From assembly GCF_000757905.1 (NCBI RefSeq), contig NZ_JRLH01000015.1: a stretch of 64,000 nt of DNA; one strand, written 5' to 3'. Shown one piece after another: positions 8,677 through 18,359 of the stretch. The notes below the pieces were generated by a model, which saw only the letters and a list, made by a program, of their open reading frames with translations, did no database searches and was not told the origin of the DNA. Position numbers and translations under genes: made by a program. Within the stretch, counting starts at the first letter, position 1, and every line of letters begins with the position of its first letter. The DNA is from Arsenophonus nilaparvatae (GTDB taxonomy: Bacteria; Pseudomonadota; Gammaproteobacteria; Enterobacterales; Enterobacteriaceae).

Positions 8677-9315
8677 ATGATCAGTTCATCGCAATCTGCT
8701 AGTGTCAATAATATTGAATCTTCCGTTGCTTCCAGTCCTAATTTTGATCCGATAAAAGTAGAAATCGATAAAAAAATCGACAATAAATTTGTATTGGTTT
8801 TTAGTGGATTTTCTGGCATGGGATATGAAAATACAGAAAAATTACAAGACTATATAACAAAAGAGATAAAACAAAATATTGATGAGCATGGGATTCATAA
8901 TTTACTTATTGTTGCCGGCGCGACTCCTGAAGGTATTGGCTGTGTCTATGATATTGCTAAAAATTTAGGGGTAAGCACTTTTGGCATTGTTTCACAACAA
9001 GCTTCAACAAATAGCCTATCAAAAAATTGTGAGAGTGTTATGCAAATAAAGGATCCAGATAACAGCTGGAAAGTTTTGGATGATTCTGGTGATTCTTATA
9101 TGGTATACGCTGCAAGTAAAAATGGATGTTTTTTAGCGTTTGGTGGTGGCAGTGTTACTCTAAGTGAATTAGAAGAAGCGGCTGGCAAAGGTATTAAAAC
9201 AAAAATTTTTCCTGAGTTTTTGCCAGATCCAATTAATTTAGACGGTAAATTAGCGCAAGGAAAAACAATGGCTGAAATATGTTCAATACAAACAAAATAT
9301 ACAAAAGAGATATAG
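8677..9315 (+). CDS. Unrecognised protein with a SLOG/LOG-like Rossmann pattern
   Basis: A 212-residue protein preceded by AAAGGAATT at normal spacing. Residues 1-22 are a Ser/Asn-rich polar leader with no signal peptide. The body shows a Rossmann-like pattern: a beta strand into FSGFSGMG (42-49), a second strand into VAGATPEGIG (79-88), a TFGIV strand near 101, and FGGGSVTLSELEEA (155-168). The last resembles the PGGxGTxxE signature of LOG/SLOG nucleotide-binding proteins, with Ser-Val inserted. I infer nucleotide or nucleotide-sugar binding. The polar leader would also fit a type III effector, but no secretion genes are nearby. Its last 35 codons are repeated downstream. The gene is absent from the E. 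coli locus. Confidence 0.7.
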   Translation: MISSSQSASVNNIESSVASSPNFDPIKVEIDKKIDNKFVLVFSGFSGMGYENTEKLQDYITKEIKQNIDEHGIHNLLIVAGATPEGIGCVYDIAKNLGVSTFGIVSQQASTNSLSKNCESVMQIKDPDNSWKVLDDSGDSYMVYAASKNGCFLAFGGGSVTLSELEEAAGKGIKTKIFPEFLPDPINLDGKLAQGKTMAEICSIQTKYTKEI

Positions 9316-9608
9316 TATAAAAATAATCTCTCCAGCTGATTTACATAAACGAATAAGGCAATATATTTAGCCCGCCATTTATTCTCAATAGCTAGGGTAG
9401 TTTGTTATTTCCTGAGTTTTTGCCAGATCCAATTAATTTAGACGGTAAATTAGCGCAAGGAAAAACAATGGCTGAAATATGTTCAATACAAACAAAATAT
9501 ACAAAAGAGATATAGTATAAAAATAATCTCTCCAGCTGATTTACATAAACGAATAAGGCAATATATTTAGCCCGCCATTTATTCTCAATAGCTAGGGTAG
9601 TTTGTTAT
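9208..9608 (+). repeat. Perfect 200-bp direct tandem duplication
   Basis: Bases 9208-9408 recur without a mismatch at 9408-9608. The unit covers the last 35 codons of the SLOG-like gene, its stop codon and about 90 bp of downstream DNA. The second copy has no start codon, so it is a dead 3' fragment. No terminal inverted repeats mark it as a mobile element. The rest of the gap up to the artM terminator (9609-9808) holds nothing I can name. Confidence 0.95.
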
Positions 9609-9808
9609 CTTACAAAATGGAGTGATTATTTTAATTGTAAAAACTCTCAGTCTCTTGATGGTTATATTGAATTAAACAAAAAAACATTTATCAAGTGGTG
9701 TTCAGTGTTATTGATATCTTACATATTATAGATTTTAGACGTTAAAGATTAGCACACATTGAACACATCAAGTCTTTGCGTAATTAGTTAAAAAATTACC
9801 ATAAATAT

Positions 9809-9829
9809 AGCCTTCTTTATTAGAAGGCT
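9809..9829 (-). terminator. art operon terminator
   Basis: An 8-bp stem (AGCCTTCT / AGAAGGCT) with a 5-nt loop starts 13 bp after the artM stop codon. On the minus strand it is followed by ATATTTATGG. It is a plausible intrinsic terminator with a weak U-tract. Confidence 0.55.
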
Positions 9830-9841
9830 AGATTTATTTGG

Positions 9842-10501
9842 TTAAATTTTTTCAAAAGATAAAGTGTATTGTTCAAGCCAACGCATTAATAAAGTCAAAA
9901 TGCCATTCACGCATAAATAAATAATTCCCGCTGCAATAAAAACATCGACATTATAAGTTTGGCCAAAAATTTGTTGGCTATATCCCATAATTTCTAATAG
10001 CGTTATGGTACTTGCTAGTGAAGTGCTTTTAAAGATAAGGATCACCTCATTAGAATAGGATGAAAGTGCACGTTTAAGCGCGTAAGGCAAAATAATTCTT
10101 AGGGTTTGGTAATTTGACATACCTAACGCCTGACAAGATTGCCAGCTAGCTTTAGGAATTGCTTTTACTGCACCATGAAATAATAAGGTGGAATAGGCGG
10201 CGCTATTAAGCGCTAACAGGGCACAAACCCATGGAGTAGAAATCAATGCCCATAATGCAGGGTACTCTTTTAGTGCGGGAAATTGACCGGGTCCATAGTA
10301 AATCAAAAAAAATTGAACCAGCAAAGGAGTGCCGGTAAATAGCGTAATATAGCCTTGAATAATAGCTGAAAAAATCGCTGTTTTTAACGATAAAATAATA
10401 GTCAAAAATAGTGCTAACAAAAAGGCAATCAGTAACGCGCATAATGTTAATGATAGACTGGTTGGTAAGCCTGGCAGCAATGACATGATTAAATCGATCA
10501 T
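9842..10501 (-). CDS. artM: Arginine ABC transporter permease ArtM
   Basis: Inner-membrane permease that pairs with ArtQ in the arginine importer. The 219 residues match the E. coli length (222). Several hydrophobic helices are visible, and the ABC-permease EAA-type loop appears as GAVKAIPKASWQSCQALGMS, contacting the ATPase. It is the last gene of artP-artI-artQ-artM, and its ATG overlaps the artQ end by 4 bp (translational coupling). The order matches E. coli artPIQM. Confidence 0.94.
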   Translation of the reverse strand: MIDLIMSLLPGLPTSLSLTLCALLIAFLLALFLTIILSLKTAIFSAIIQGYITLFTGTPLLVQFFLIYYGPGQFPALKEYPALWALISTPWVCALLALNSAAYSTLLFHGAVKAIPKASWQSCQALGMSNYQTLRIILPYALKRALSSYSNEVILIFKSTSLASTITLLEIMGYSQQIFGQTYNVDVFIAAGIIYLCVNGILTLLMRWLEQYTLSFEKI

Positions 10502-11238
10502 TTTGCGACTCCCCGTTCAAACTGAGTTGTGCGTAATTCAATGCGGCGTAAAATAAATTGACTTACCAGGGTGATAACCAGGTAGATTAATGCCACAATT
10601 AAGTACCAAGTAAAAGGTTCCTGAGTACGATTGACAATCGTTTTGGTTTGCAACATCAAGTCATTTACGCTAATCAGTGAAACCAATGCAGTATCTTTTA
10701 GCAATACCAGCCATTGATTGCCTAAGCCAGGTAATGCATGACGCCACATTTGGGGCATAATAAGCCGTAGGAAAGCAATATTTCGATTGAGACCCAATGC
10801 ATGAGCTGATTCCCATTGGCCGGATGGTATCGCTTTTAGGGCGCCTCTTAAGGTTTGCGATGCATAGGCGGCATAGAGTAGAGCAAGAGCAACAACACCA
10901 CAAAAAAAAGGGATAAAATCGAATTCACTATTTTGTGGGAAGAACCATTCAGGATCAACTTGCCAGGTTGTTTGCCAGAAAATGAAATTAATATTAATGC
11001 CGTCACCTAACAACATAATAAATTGTAATGTGCCATAGTAAACGAACAGCACAACTAATAATTCAGGTAATCCGCGAATTAAAGTCACCCAGCAAGAACC
11101 AAGCAAGGCTACAGGCCGCCAGCGAGCAGATTCCCAAGCAGTAAATAACAGGGCTAATAATAGCCCTAGTATCAAAGCGATACCAGCAAGAGTAATCGTC
11201 AAACCGGCGGCATTTATTAGAAACAACAGATTATTCAT
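10498..11238 (-). CDS. artQ: Arginine ABC transporter permease ArtQ
   Basis: The second permease of the arginine importer. It is 246 residues from the ATG at 11238. A GTG one codon earlier is possible, but E. coli ArtQ begins at the equivalent Met. The near-invariant block LLYAAYASQTLRGALKAIPS and the following loop GQWESAHALGL, plus KDTALVSLISVNDLMLQTK, identify it. A segment around residues 80-105 (GININF...QVDPEWFFPQ) is somewhat longer than in E. coli. It sits 12 bp after artI and overlaps artM. Confidence 0.94.
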   Translation of the reverse strand: MNNLLFLINAAGLTITLAGIALILGLLLALLFTAWESARWRPVALLGSCWVTLIRGLPELLVVLFVYYGTLQFIMLLGDGININFIFWQTTWQVDPEWFFPQNSEFDFIPFFCGVVALALLYAAYASQTLRGALKAIPSGQWESAHALGLNRNIAFLRLIMPQMWRHALPGLGNQWLVLLKDTALVSLISVNDLMLQTKTIVNRTQEPFTWYLIVALIYLVITLVSQFILRRIELRTTQFERGVAK

Positions 11239-11250
11239 CACGATAATCGA

Positions 11251-11994
11251 CTATTTTTGCAACCATTTTTGATAGATAGCATCATAGGTGCCATCTTGTT
11301 TTAATTGTGCCATCGCTTTATTTAATTTATCTAGCAGCGCTTTGTTTCCTTTGCGTACCGCAATACCCAGACCCACACCAAAATAATTAGCATCTGTTAT
11401 TTTTTCACCCACGGCGGCAAGGTTTTCGTTACCTTTTGTTTTTAGCCATTCCGTTGTAACAGCGGTATCTCCAAACACAGCATCTATACGGCCATTTTGT
11501 AAATCGAGGATAGCAGTTTGGTAATTATCATACGGGACAGCTTGCATCTCTTTATGCTGTTGGCTGATATATTTTTGATGGGTGGTTCCATTTTGCACGC
11601 CAACTTTTTTACCTTTTAATAATGATATTTTATTAATTTTATTTTTTACTGCGATAAATGTTGCTGAGTTATTATAATAACTATCAGTAAAATCAACTTG
11701 TTTTTGCCGCTCTGGGGTAATATCAATTCCAGCCATCAAAGCATCAAATCGACGCATTTTCAAACTGGGGATTAAGCTATCAAAAGATTGATGAGTAAAT
11801 GTACAGTTGGCATTGAGTTTTTTACATATAGCATTGGCCAGATCAATATCAAAACCGACAATGTTATTATTGGCATCAATTGATTCGAATGGGGCATATG
11901 TTGCTTCAGTTGCAAAGCGTATCGTCTCTTTTGGTGAGGCTAGTACTGATATGGATAGGCTGCATAAGATAATAGCTAACAGTGATTTTTTCAT
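11251..11994 (-). CDS. artI: Arginine-binding periplasmic protein
   Basis: Periplasmic substrate-binding protein of the arginine importer. I start it at the ATG at 11994, where MKKSLLAIILCSLSISVLA is a clear signal peptide cleaved after residue 19. An upstream in-frame extension lacks this logic. The mature protein shows family features: FATEATYAPFESID, GFDIDLANAICKKL and FDSLIPSLKMRRFDALMAG. E. coli has two such proteins, ArtI and ArtJ. Only one is present here, in the ArtI position between artP and artQ, so it may serve both roles. The ArtI label rests on position. Confidence 0.92.
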   Translation of the reverse strand: MKKSLLAIILCSLSISVLASPKETIRFATEATYAPFESIDANNNIVGFDIDLANAICKKLNANCTFTHQSFDSLIPSLKMRRFDALMAGIDITPERQKQVDFTDSYYNNSATFIAVKNKINKISLLKGKKVGVQNGTTHQKYISQQHKEMQAVPYDNYQTAILDLQNGRIDAVFGDTAVTTEWLKTKGNENLAAVGEKITDANYFGVGLGIAVRKGNKALLDKLNKAMAQLKQDGTYDAIYQKWLQK

Positions 11995-12004
11995 TACGTT
12001 ATTC

Positions 12005-12742
12005 TCAATGAGATGAATGGGATAGATAATTTTCCAAGCCTTGAGTTTGTGGTCTAGTGAAACGATCAATATCGCCTTGCTCCACAATTACCCCTTTTTC
12101 CATATAAACTATCTTGCTCGCTGTTTTACGGGCAAAATCAATTTCATGAGTCACTATCAATTGGGTGATGCCCGTTCTTGATAATTCCTGTATAATATTA
12201 ACCACTTGGGTTGTAATTTCAGGATCGAGAGCAGCTGTTGGTTCATCAAATAACAGAATTTCAGGCTCCATCATTAATGCTCTGGCAATTGCCACTCGCT
12301 GTTGCTGACCTCCAGAAAGATGCAATGGGAAACGATTAGCACATTCGGTTAACCGTAAACGGTGCAATAAATTTTCTGCTTTTTCTTTAGCTGCTGCCTT
12401 AGTTAAACCTAATACTAAACAAGGCGCTTCAATCAGATTTTCCATTACGGTCAAATGTGGCCATAAGTTATATTGTTGAAATACCATCCCCACTTTTTGT
12501 CTTAACGCTCTGATTTCATTTTTTTTGGTTTGGCATGAAAAATCAAAATGGTACCCAGCGATGTTCAGTTGGCCTGAACGAGGCATCTCTAGTAAATTGA
12601 AGACACGTAATAATGAGCTTTTACCAGCACCGCTTGGGCCAAGTAATACCATCGTTTCACCCGTTTCACATGTCAAATTGATATTGTGTAGGGCTTGCTC
12701 TTCACCATAAAAGCAATTAATTTGTTTTAATTGAATACACAT
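12005..12742 (-). CDS. artP: Arginine ABC transporter ATPase
   Basis: Cytosolic ATPase that drives the ArtQM permeases. It is 245 residues, against 242 in E. coli. Walker A (GPSGAGKSS, about 35-43), the Q-loop (VFQQYNLWPHLTV), the signature LSGGQQQR and Walker B LLFDEPTAALDPE are complete, with the switch histidine in IVTHEIDFAR. It is the first gene of the operon. The upstream gap to ybjT is about 130 bp and should contain the promoter. A possible ArgR half-site there is too poor to claim. Confidence 0.95.
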   Translation of the reverse strand: MCIQLKQINCFYGEEQALHNINLTCETGETMVLLGPSGAGKSSLLRVFNLLEMPRSGQLNIAGYHFDFSCQTKKNEIRALRQKVGMVFQQYNLWPHLTVMENLIEAPCLVLGLTKAAAKEKAENLLHRLRLTECANRFPLHLSGGQQQRVAIARALMMEPEILLFDEPTAALDPEITTQVVNIIQELSRTGITQLIVTHEIDFARKTASKIVYMEKGVIVEQGDIDRFTRPQTQGLENYLSHSSH

Positions 12743-12871
12743 GCTAAAAATATGAATAAATAAACAAGTTAAACAATGATAATCTTAATGGAATAGTTAT
12801 GCAATATGTGATTTCTGCAAATAGGCTAATATTGATATTTTATAAGGCACTTTGGCTTTATTAAGCTAATT

Positions 12872-14310
12872 TTATTGTTTTTTATGCATTATTAATGCAA
12901 TTTTATTAATTTTTTTAGCCATGCCCTTAAATATAAAACGATGAATTGGGCTCATGATTAGCCAATACATTAGTCCTGAAAAACCGGCAGCATGCCACCA
13001 TGCTCTGACATCTAACGTTCGATATTTGCCACAATCCTTGATGGTAAAAGTTAAACGGCCTAGCCCCGGTGCTTTCATACCAAATAATAGAGTTAATTGA
13101 TGTCCGGGTTTGATATTAATCACTTTCCAGCTATCGATCATGTCGCCTAAATATAATTCCTCACGTATAGGGCGGCCATATTTTACTTTGTTGAGCATTA
13201 AATCATCAATCAAGGCGCGTAATTGCCATAAAATATTGGCGTAGAAATATCCTTTTTTGCCACCAATTTGTTGCACGATTTGCCAAATAGTCTGGCTAGT
13301 AGCACGGGTTGTTAGGGTAAAACCGGCATCTTTTGGATAATAACTATATTTGTCACACCATTTTGTCTTTAGGATTGGATCTGAGCCCCAATCCGCTTTA
13401 TTAATGGCATTAGGCGAGTGAATAAACGCTTGTTTGATTGCTTCATCAACGCTAAGCAATTTTTGTGGAATAAGCTGTTTTAACGCTTGATCATTAGCTG
13501 GCAGATTGTGCTGTAGCCCTTGAATTAACCTTTTGGTAATAGAGGGAGAAACTGAAGTTATTAGGCTAATGAATTGAATGGAAATTAATCTAATTGGGAT
13601 AGGTAGCGGGATAAGCGGTCGATACTTACCGCTTGTCTGCATAAAGCGCTTGAAGAGTGTTTGATAATCAATATATTCCGGCCCACCAGCATCAAGTATA
13701 CGATGTTCATTAGTTTTGGATGGGCTATCAATTGCGTCAGATAGTACAGCATGTTTTCTAAAGCAATAGGACAAGATTTTGACCTTACCCAACGTGGGGG
13801 AGTGAGAATGAATAAGTTGTAAGTCATATCCCGAATTATTTCATAAGGCGCGGAGCCCGCACCAATAATAATTGGTGCCCGAATTTCTGTCAGCGGAATT
13901 TTACTTTCACGTAAAATTTCTCCGGTCAGTTTACGTGCCATCAGGTGTTGTGAATGACAGCAATGGTTTTGTAGTGCGCTTAAATAGATAACTTGTTTTA
14001 CTTGAGAGTGCTTGAGTACATTTTTAACATTAAGAGCAGCCAGGCATTCTTGTTCAATAAGATTATTATTAGCTGCCATACTGTGAACAAGAAAGTAAAC
14101 GATATCAATATTTGTCATAATATTGTTTAAGGTTTTGGCTGCGAGTAAATCAACATAACAACATTGAGTATTTGGCCAATTTTGTGCTCTAGCCCAATCA
14201 AGTTGACGTGTTGCTGCGGTGATCATATGTCCTTGTTTGATTAACGCGGGGATCAGATTTTGACCAATATAACCGTTAGCACCAAGTACTAAAATCCGTT
14301 TTTTACCCAT
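12872..14310 (-). pseudogene. ybjT: YbjT NAD(P)-binding/DUF2867 protein, frameshifted
   Basis: Two overlapping frames together match the E. coli YbjT protein (476 aa). The 5' part (13585-14310) has the Rossmann start RILVLGANGYIGQNL, VYFLVHSMA and NLFILTPPRWVRS. The 3' part (from about 13720 down to 12872) continues with EHRILDAGGPEYIDYQ, KADWGSDP, GMKAPGLGRLTF and DVRAWWHAAG. The frame changes once, near the AAAA run at 13714-13717 (minus-strand CCAAAACTA). No other lesion is seen. The function in E. coli is poorly known (predicted NAD-dependent epimerase-like). It may be a true pseudogene or a homopolymer sequencing error. Confidence 0.85.
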
Positions 14311-14362
14311 GTTTGGTTACCTATTTAGCACCAGAGTGGTTGGCAGAAAATTTAGTTATCTA

Positions 14363-15261
14363 TTAGGTGAAGAAGGCAATCAGTAATGGCGTCAATAGAC
14401 TTAGTACAAAACCGTGTACAATGGCAGCAGGTACAATAGACACTCCCCCGCTACGTTGTAATATGGGTAGCGTAAAGTCCATCGATGTTGAGCCACAAAT
14501 CCCCAATGCAGTAGAACGAAATTGATTGATAATAATTGGAATAAGCATAATAGCCGCTAATTCGCGCATTAGATCGTTAAAGAAAGCGGTACTACCAATG
14601 ACTGGCCCGTAAGCGTCGGTAAGCAGTATACCGGTTAGCGAATACCAACCGTATCCGGCTGCAATCGCTAAACCTACTTTAGTAGGTAGCCCTAATAAAA
14701 ATGCCGCCAAAATACCACCAAGTAGCGCGCTGGTGGCAACAATTACCGCAATCGTTGCGCCTCTGAAATTGATTAAAATTTGCCGAAGATACATCCCACT
14801 ATTACGAAGATGGCAACCCACCAATAATAATAAACAGATAAGGGTAATTTCAGTACCATGTTTGGCATAGGATAAAAATGGCCACTTTGTTAATCCTAAC
14901 AGGAAACCTAGTATTAACACGCCACACAGTGGTAGTGAACTTAAAATCATTTTGAACCGAGAGAGTGGTTTATTGGTTTCCCGTTTCGCAATTTTCCACG
15001 GAAAAAGTTTATCCAATAATAATAAGCAATCAGGTTAGCGGCAAAGGTGCAGCAAAAGAAAACCATGGTATAGATAAAAATTGCAGTAAGATGAGTACTA
15101 ATATTATCCAATAACGCCAAAGTGATGCCCATTAAAAATAAAATAATGTAAACCATCACACCTAATAGGCGATGAGTAAGCGCTAAAATCTTCTTATTCT
15201 TGAAGCGAAACAGATAGCCAAGAGTTAACGGTAAAAGAATGATAAGTAGTCCTGAATACAT
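14363..15261 (-). pseudogene. lysO: Lysine exporter LysO (YbjE), frameshifted
   Basis: Inner-membrane L-lysine exporter of the DUF340 family (E. coli 299 aa). The N-terminal frame (14947-15261) begins MYSGLLIILLPLTLGYLF and reads to about AANLIAYYYW. The match then moves to the other frame (14363 to about 15016), from DKLFPWKIAKRE through AAGYGWYSLTGILLTDAYG, FNDLMRELAAIMLIP and STSMDFTLPILQRSGG to the end. The switch falls at a short TTATTATTATT tract near 15012-15025, a natural slippage site. Apart from this single lesion the protein is complete. Its SD (AAGGATGGA) is intact. Confidence 0.87.
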
Positions 15262-15460
15262 AGTCCATCCTTATTACAATTAACGCTTTTATGGCGATGA
15301 TTTTGTGGAAATAATGTGAAAAAGATAGGCAAAATAATGATAAATATTTTATAACAGACTCAAACTAGGCGCAATATCATAGAATAATATTTAAACGTAA
15401 TTCATTTGCTCACAGGATAATCCAGTAACTATTACTGATAGGCATAAAAAGAGGTTAACC

Positions 15461-17122
15461 ATGTATTTGCAACAAGTGGAGATTTCTGGTTTTCGCGGCA
15501 TCAATCGGCTTTCATTGACCTTAGATCATAATACTGTGTTAATTGGTGAAAATACCTGGGGTAAGTCAAGTTTGTTAGATGCGCTGACTATTTTATTATC
15601 ACCTAAGCAGCCGTTATATCAATTTAGCCAACATGATTTCCATCACTTGGTAGATACAGATGAACAAGTCAATAATCTACAAATTATTTTAGTTTTTTGT
15701 GAAAACCAGTCAAATAGTGACAACGCTAATCGATTTAAGTCCTTATCTGCATTATGGATTGAAGGAAATGATAAATATAAACGTATTTATTATCGTGTGA
15801 GTGCTGAACGACAAAATAATATTGTGGCTACCGAAAGATGTTTTTTAGATAAGGACGGCAATAAGCTGGTTTTAAATGATAATAGCAAATATATCCAGCA
15901 GATTATTCGACTATATCCCGTACTACGTCTAAGAGACGCCCGCTTTTCACGCCCTACAGCGGCTGAATCTTATGATGCTGACTATAAAAAAACCTCTGTT
16001 AAATTTGCCAGCCAATTACAACAATTGACCCAGGCATTAATAAAAGCATCACCAAAATTGTCTCATGAAGAGATTGAAGATGGCTTTGTGGCAATGCAAC
16101 AGTTGCTCGGTTATTATTTTGCCGAACAAAATATGCGCTTATTTAATCGACCACATAAGTCAAATATTGCCTATCACTCACCTAATAGAAGAGGCTGGCG
16201 AGTGCTGGAAGATATCAATCGTATAGTCGGTAAACCGGAACAGCATTCTATTCGGTTAATTATTTGGCAGCTTTTTTCATCATTTTTACAATTACAAAGC
16301 GATTTTCAACTAAATAGCGATACTCGGCCTATCCTGATTATCGAAGATCCAGAAACTCGTTTACATCCTATTATGCTTTCGGTTGCTTGGCGACTATTAA
16401 ATCTTTTTTCATTGCAGCGTATTAATTCAACTAATTCAGGCGAATTGCTTTCACAAGTTCCACTGGAAAATATATGCCGCTTAGTACGTAATTCAAATCA
16501 AGTGGTTGCTTATCGGTTAAAGACGAACAGGTTATCACTGGAGGATATGCGTCGTCTTTCATTTCACATACGCATTAATCGCCCATCAGCACTATTTGCA
16601 CGCTGCTGGTTATTGGTTGAAGGTGAGACTGAAATCTGGTTAATGAATGAATTAGCACGCCAATGTAATTATCATTTTGAGTCAGAAGGTGTTAAAGTGA
16701 TTGAGTTTGCGCAATGCGGTCTTAAGCCATTATTAAAGTTTGCTAATAGTATGGGGATCGAGTGGCATACTTTGGTTGATGGCGATAATGCAGGGAAACA
16801 GTATGCTGATTCAGCAATTGCTTTTGCTGAAAGAATCAATGATACTCCTCGAGATAGACTAACTACATTACCTGCGTCAGATATGGAGCATTTTCTTTAC
16901 CGTGAAGGTTTCAGCGATATTTATCATCAGATTGCCGCTATTCCTGATAATGGTAAAATATCACCGCGTCGTGTCATTATTAAAGCAATTCATCGAACTT
17001 CTAAACCTGATTTAGCAATTGAAGTCGCCAATAGAGCGGCAGAAAAAGGCGTTAATTCAATTCCTTCTTTGCTGCGCCATATGTTTTCACGTGTTGCATG
17101 GCTAGCCAGAGGGCAATCTTAG
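15461..17122 (+). CDS. ybjD: OLD-family ATPase/TOPRIM nuclease YbjD
   Basis: A 553-residue member of the OLD (overcoming lysogenization defect) family, the same length as E. coli YbjD. The N-terminal ABC-type ATPase has Walker A IGENTWGKSSLLDAL (about 28-42), and the ATPase continues to about 340, including LIIEDPETRLHP. The C-terminal TOPRIM nuclease domain has VEGETE (386-391) and VDGDNAG (439-445), giving the acidic metal-binding residues. Related proteins are ATP-dependent nucleases with roles in defence or DNA processing. The specific role of YbjD is not established. It is divergent from lysO and upstream of macA. Confidence 0.92.
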   Translation: MYLQQVEISGFRGINRLSLTLDHNTVLIGENTWGKSSLLDALTILLSPKQPLYQFSQHDFHHLVDTDEQVNNLQIILVFCENQSNSDNANRFKSLSALWIEGNDKYKRIYYRVSAERQNNIVATERCFLDKDGNKLVLNDNSKYIQQIIRLYPVLRLRDARFSRPTAAESYDADYKKTSVKFASQLQQLTQALIKASPKLSHEEIEDGFVAMQQLLGYYFAEQNMRLFNRPHKSNIAYHSPNRRGWRVLEDINRIVGKPEQHSIRLIIWQLFSSFLQLQSDFQLNSDTRPILIIEDPETRLHPIMLSVAWRLLNLFSLQRINSTNSGELLSQVPLENICRLVRNSNQVVAYRLKTNRLSLEDMRRLSFHIRINRPSALFARCWLLVEGETEIWLMNELARQCNYHFESEGVKVIEFAQCGLKPLLKFANSMGIEWHTLVDGDNAGKQYADSAIAFAERINDTPRDRLTTLPASDMEHFLYREGFSDIYHQIAAIPDNGKISPRRVIIKAIHRTSKPDLAIEVANRAAEKGVNSIPSLLRHMFSRVAWLARGQS

Positions 17123-17236
17123 TAAACAGGTAAGCAATAAAAATATTGTAGTATTTGTCTGCTGGTTTTAGTCGAGGCAGCAGTGGCTCTTATACAGTTT
17201 TTAACCTATTCCATATTAAAAAAAGGTATTTTTAGT

Positions 17237-18355
17237 ATGAAATTTCTTCCCAATCAAAAAAAGCGTTTATTAATTTTTCTGATGTTGATATCAATTATTA
17301 TCATCACCGCTGTGATGCTTTATGTAATAAATTTACCCAAAAAAATAAATTATCAGACTGTACCCGTTATCAGAGGAAATATCGAAAAACATGTACTTGC
17401 CACGGGTAAGCTGGACGCGTTGAGTAAGGTAGATGTTGGCGCCCAGGTTAGTGGCCAGTTACAGACCCTTTATGTAAAAGAGGGGGATATGGTAAAAAAA
17501 GGGGATTTGTTAGCGGTAATCGATCCGCAAAAAGCGCAAAATGTTGTTAAAGAATCAGAGGAGACGCTGCGTGAACATCAAGCTAATTTAGCCTTAGCGC
17601 AGGCTGAATTGAAGTTAGCCGAAATGACTTATCAGCGCTATGTCGATTTGGCAAAGCATCAGGCTATTTCGCGGCAGGAGTTTGATCGAGTTAAAACTGA
17701 TGTGGAGGTTAAAAAAGCGCGGGTAAAAATTTATATTGCCCAAATTAATCGTAATCAAGCCTCGTTAAATACAGCTAAAACTAATTTGAAATATACCTAT
17801 CTTACTGCGCCATTAAGTGGGATTGTTACTAACATTAAAACGTTGCAGGGACAAACGGTAATCGCTTCTCAAGAAGCGCCAACTATCATGACATTAGCTG
17901 ATTTGGATACAATGTTAGTAAAAGCACAAGTTTCTGAAGCTGACATTATTAATCTTAAACCGGGGCAAAAAGCTTCTTTTACTATTCTTGGTGCACCGGA
18001 TAAAACTTTTGCTGGAGTTTTGAAAGATATTTTACCTACGCCGGAAGAAGTTAATGATGCAATTTTTTATTATGCACGCTTTGAAGTACCCAATCCGCAT
18101 CATATTTTAAAACTACAAATGACTGCACAAATTAAAATTCAACTTGCATTACATAAAAATGTATTACTTTTACCACTATCTGCCTTGAGAGAAAATATTG
18201 CTAATAATCAATATATTGTTGTACTGCTACAAAATGGGCAACAAGTGGAAAGGAGAGTCGAAGTTGCTACTCAAAATTATATTGATGCAGAAATTGTTTC
18301 CGGTCTTGCTGAAGGTGACTTAGTAATTACTAACTCTGAGATAGCAAAAGGATGA
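17237..18355 (+). CDS. macA: Macrolide/protein efflux periplasmic adaptor MacA
   Basis: Membrane-anchored periplasmic adaptor of the MacAB-TolC tripartite efflux pump, which exports macrolides, enterotoxin STII and other substrates. I start it at the ATG at 17237 (372 aa, E. coli 371), preceded by AAAAAGG. The earlier in-frame ATG at 17183 adds 18 residues without a ribosome site. One N-terminal membrane segment is followed by biotinyl-lipoyl halves (GQLQTLYVKEGDMVKKGDLL and LSGIVTNIKTLQGQTV), a long helical hairpin and beta-barrel. The macB start follows 4 bp after its stop. Confidence 0.94.
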   Translation: MKFLPNQKKRLLIFLMLISIIIITAVMLYVINLPKKINYQTVPVIRGNIEKHVLATGKLDALSKVDVGAQVSGQLQTLYVKEGDMVKKGDLLAVIDPQKAQNVVKESEETLREHQANLALAQAELKLAEMTYQRYVDLAKHQAISRQEFDRVKTDVEVKKARVKIYIAQINRNQASLNTAKTNLKYTYLTAPLSGIVTNIKTLQGQTVIASQEAPTIMTLADLDTMLVKAQVSEADIINLKPGQKASFTILGAPDKTFAGVLKDILPTPEEVNDAIFYYARFEVPNPHHILKLQMTAQIKIQLALHKNVLLLPLSALRENIANNQYIVVLLQNGQQVERRVEVATQNYIDAEIVSGLAEGDLVITNSEIAKG

Positions 18356-18359
18356 AGGA

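Noticed and set aside
9208..9608. Direct repeat considered as a CRISPR or insertion sequence
   Set aside because: Only two large adjacent copies, with no spacers, terminal inverted repeats or transposase.
9552..9731. 59-codon open stretch starting inside the second copy of the 200-bp duplication
   Set aside because: No start codon or ribosome site, and its first half lies in duplicated non-coding DNA.
12743..12800. ArgR box upstream of artP
   Set aside because: TATGAATAAATAAAC gives only one recognisable half-site and lacks the palindrome.
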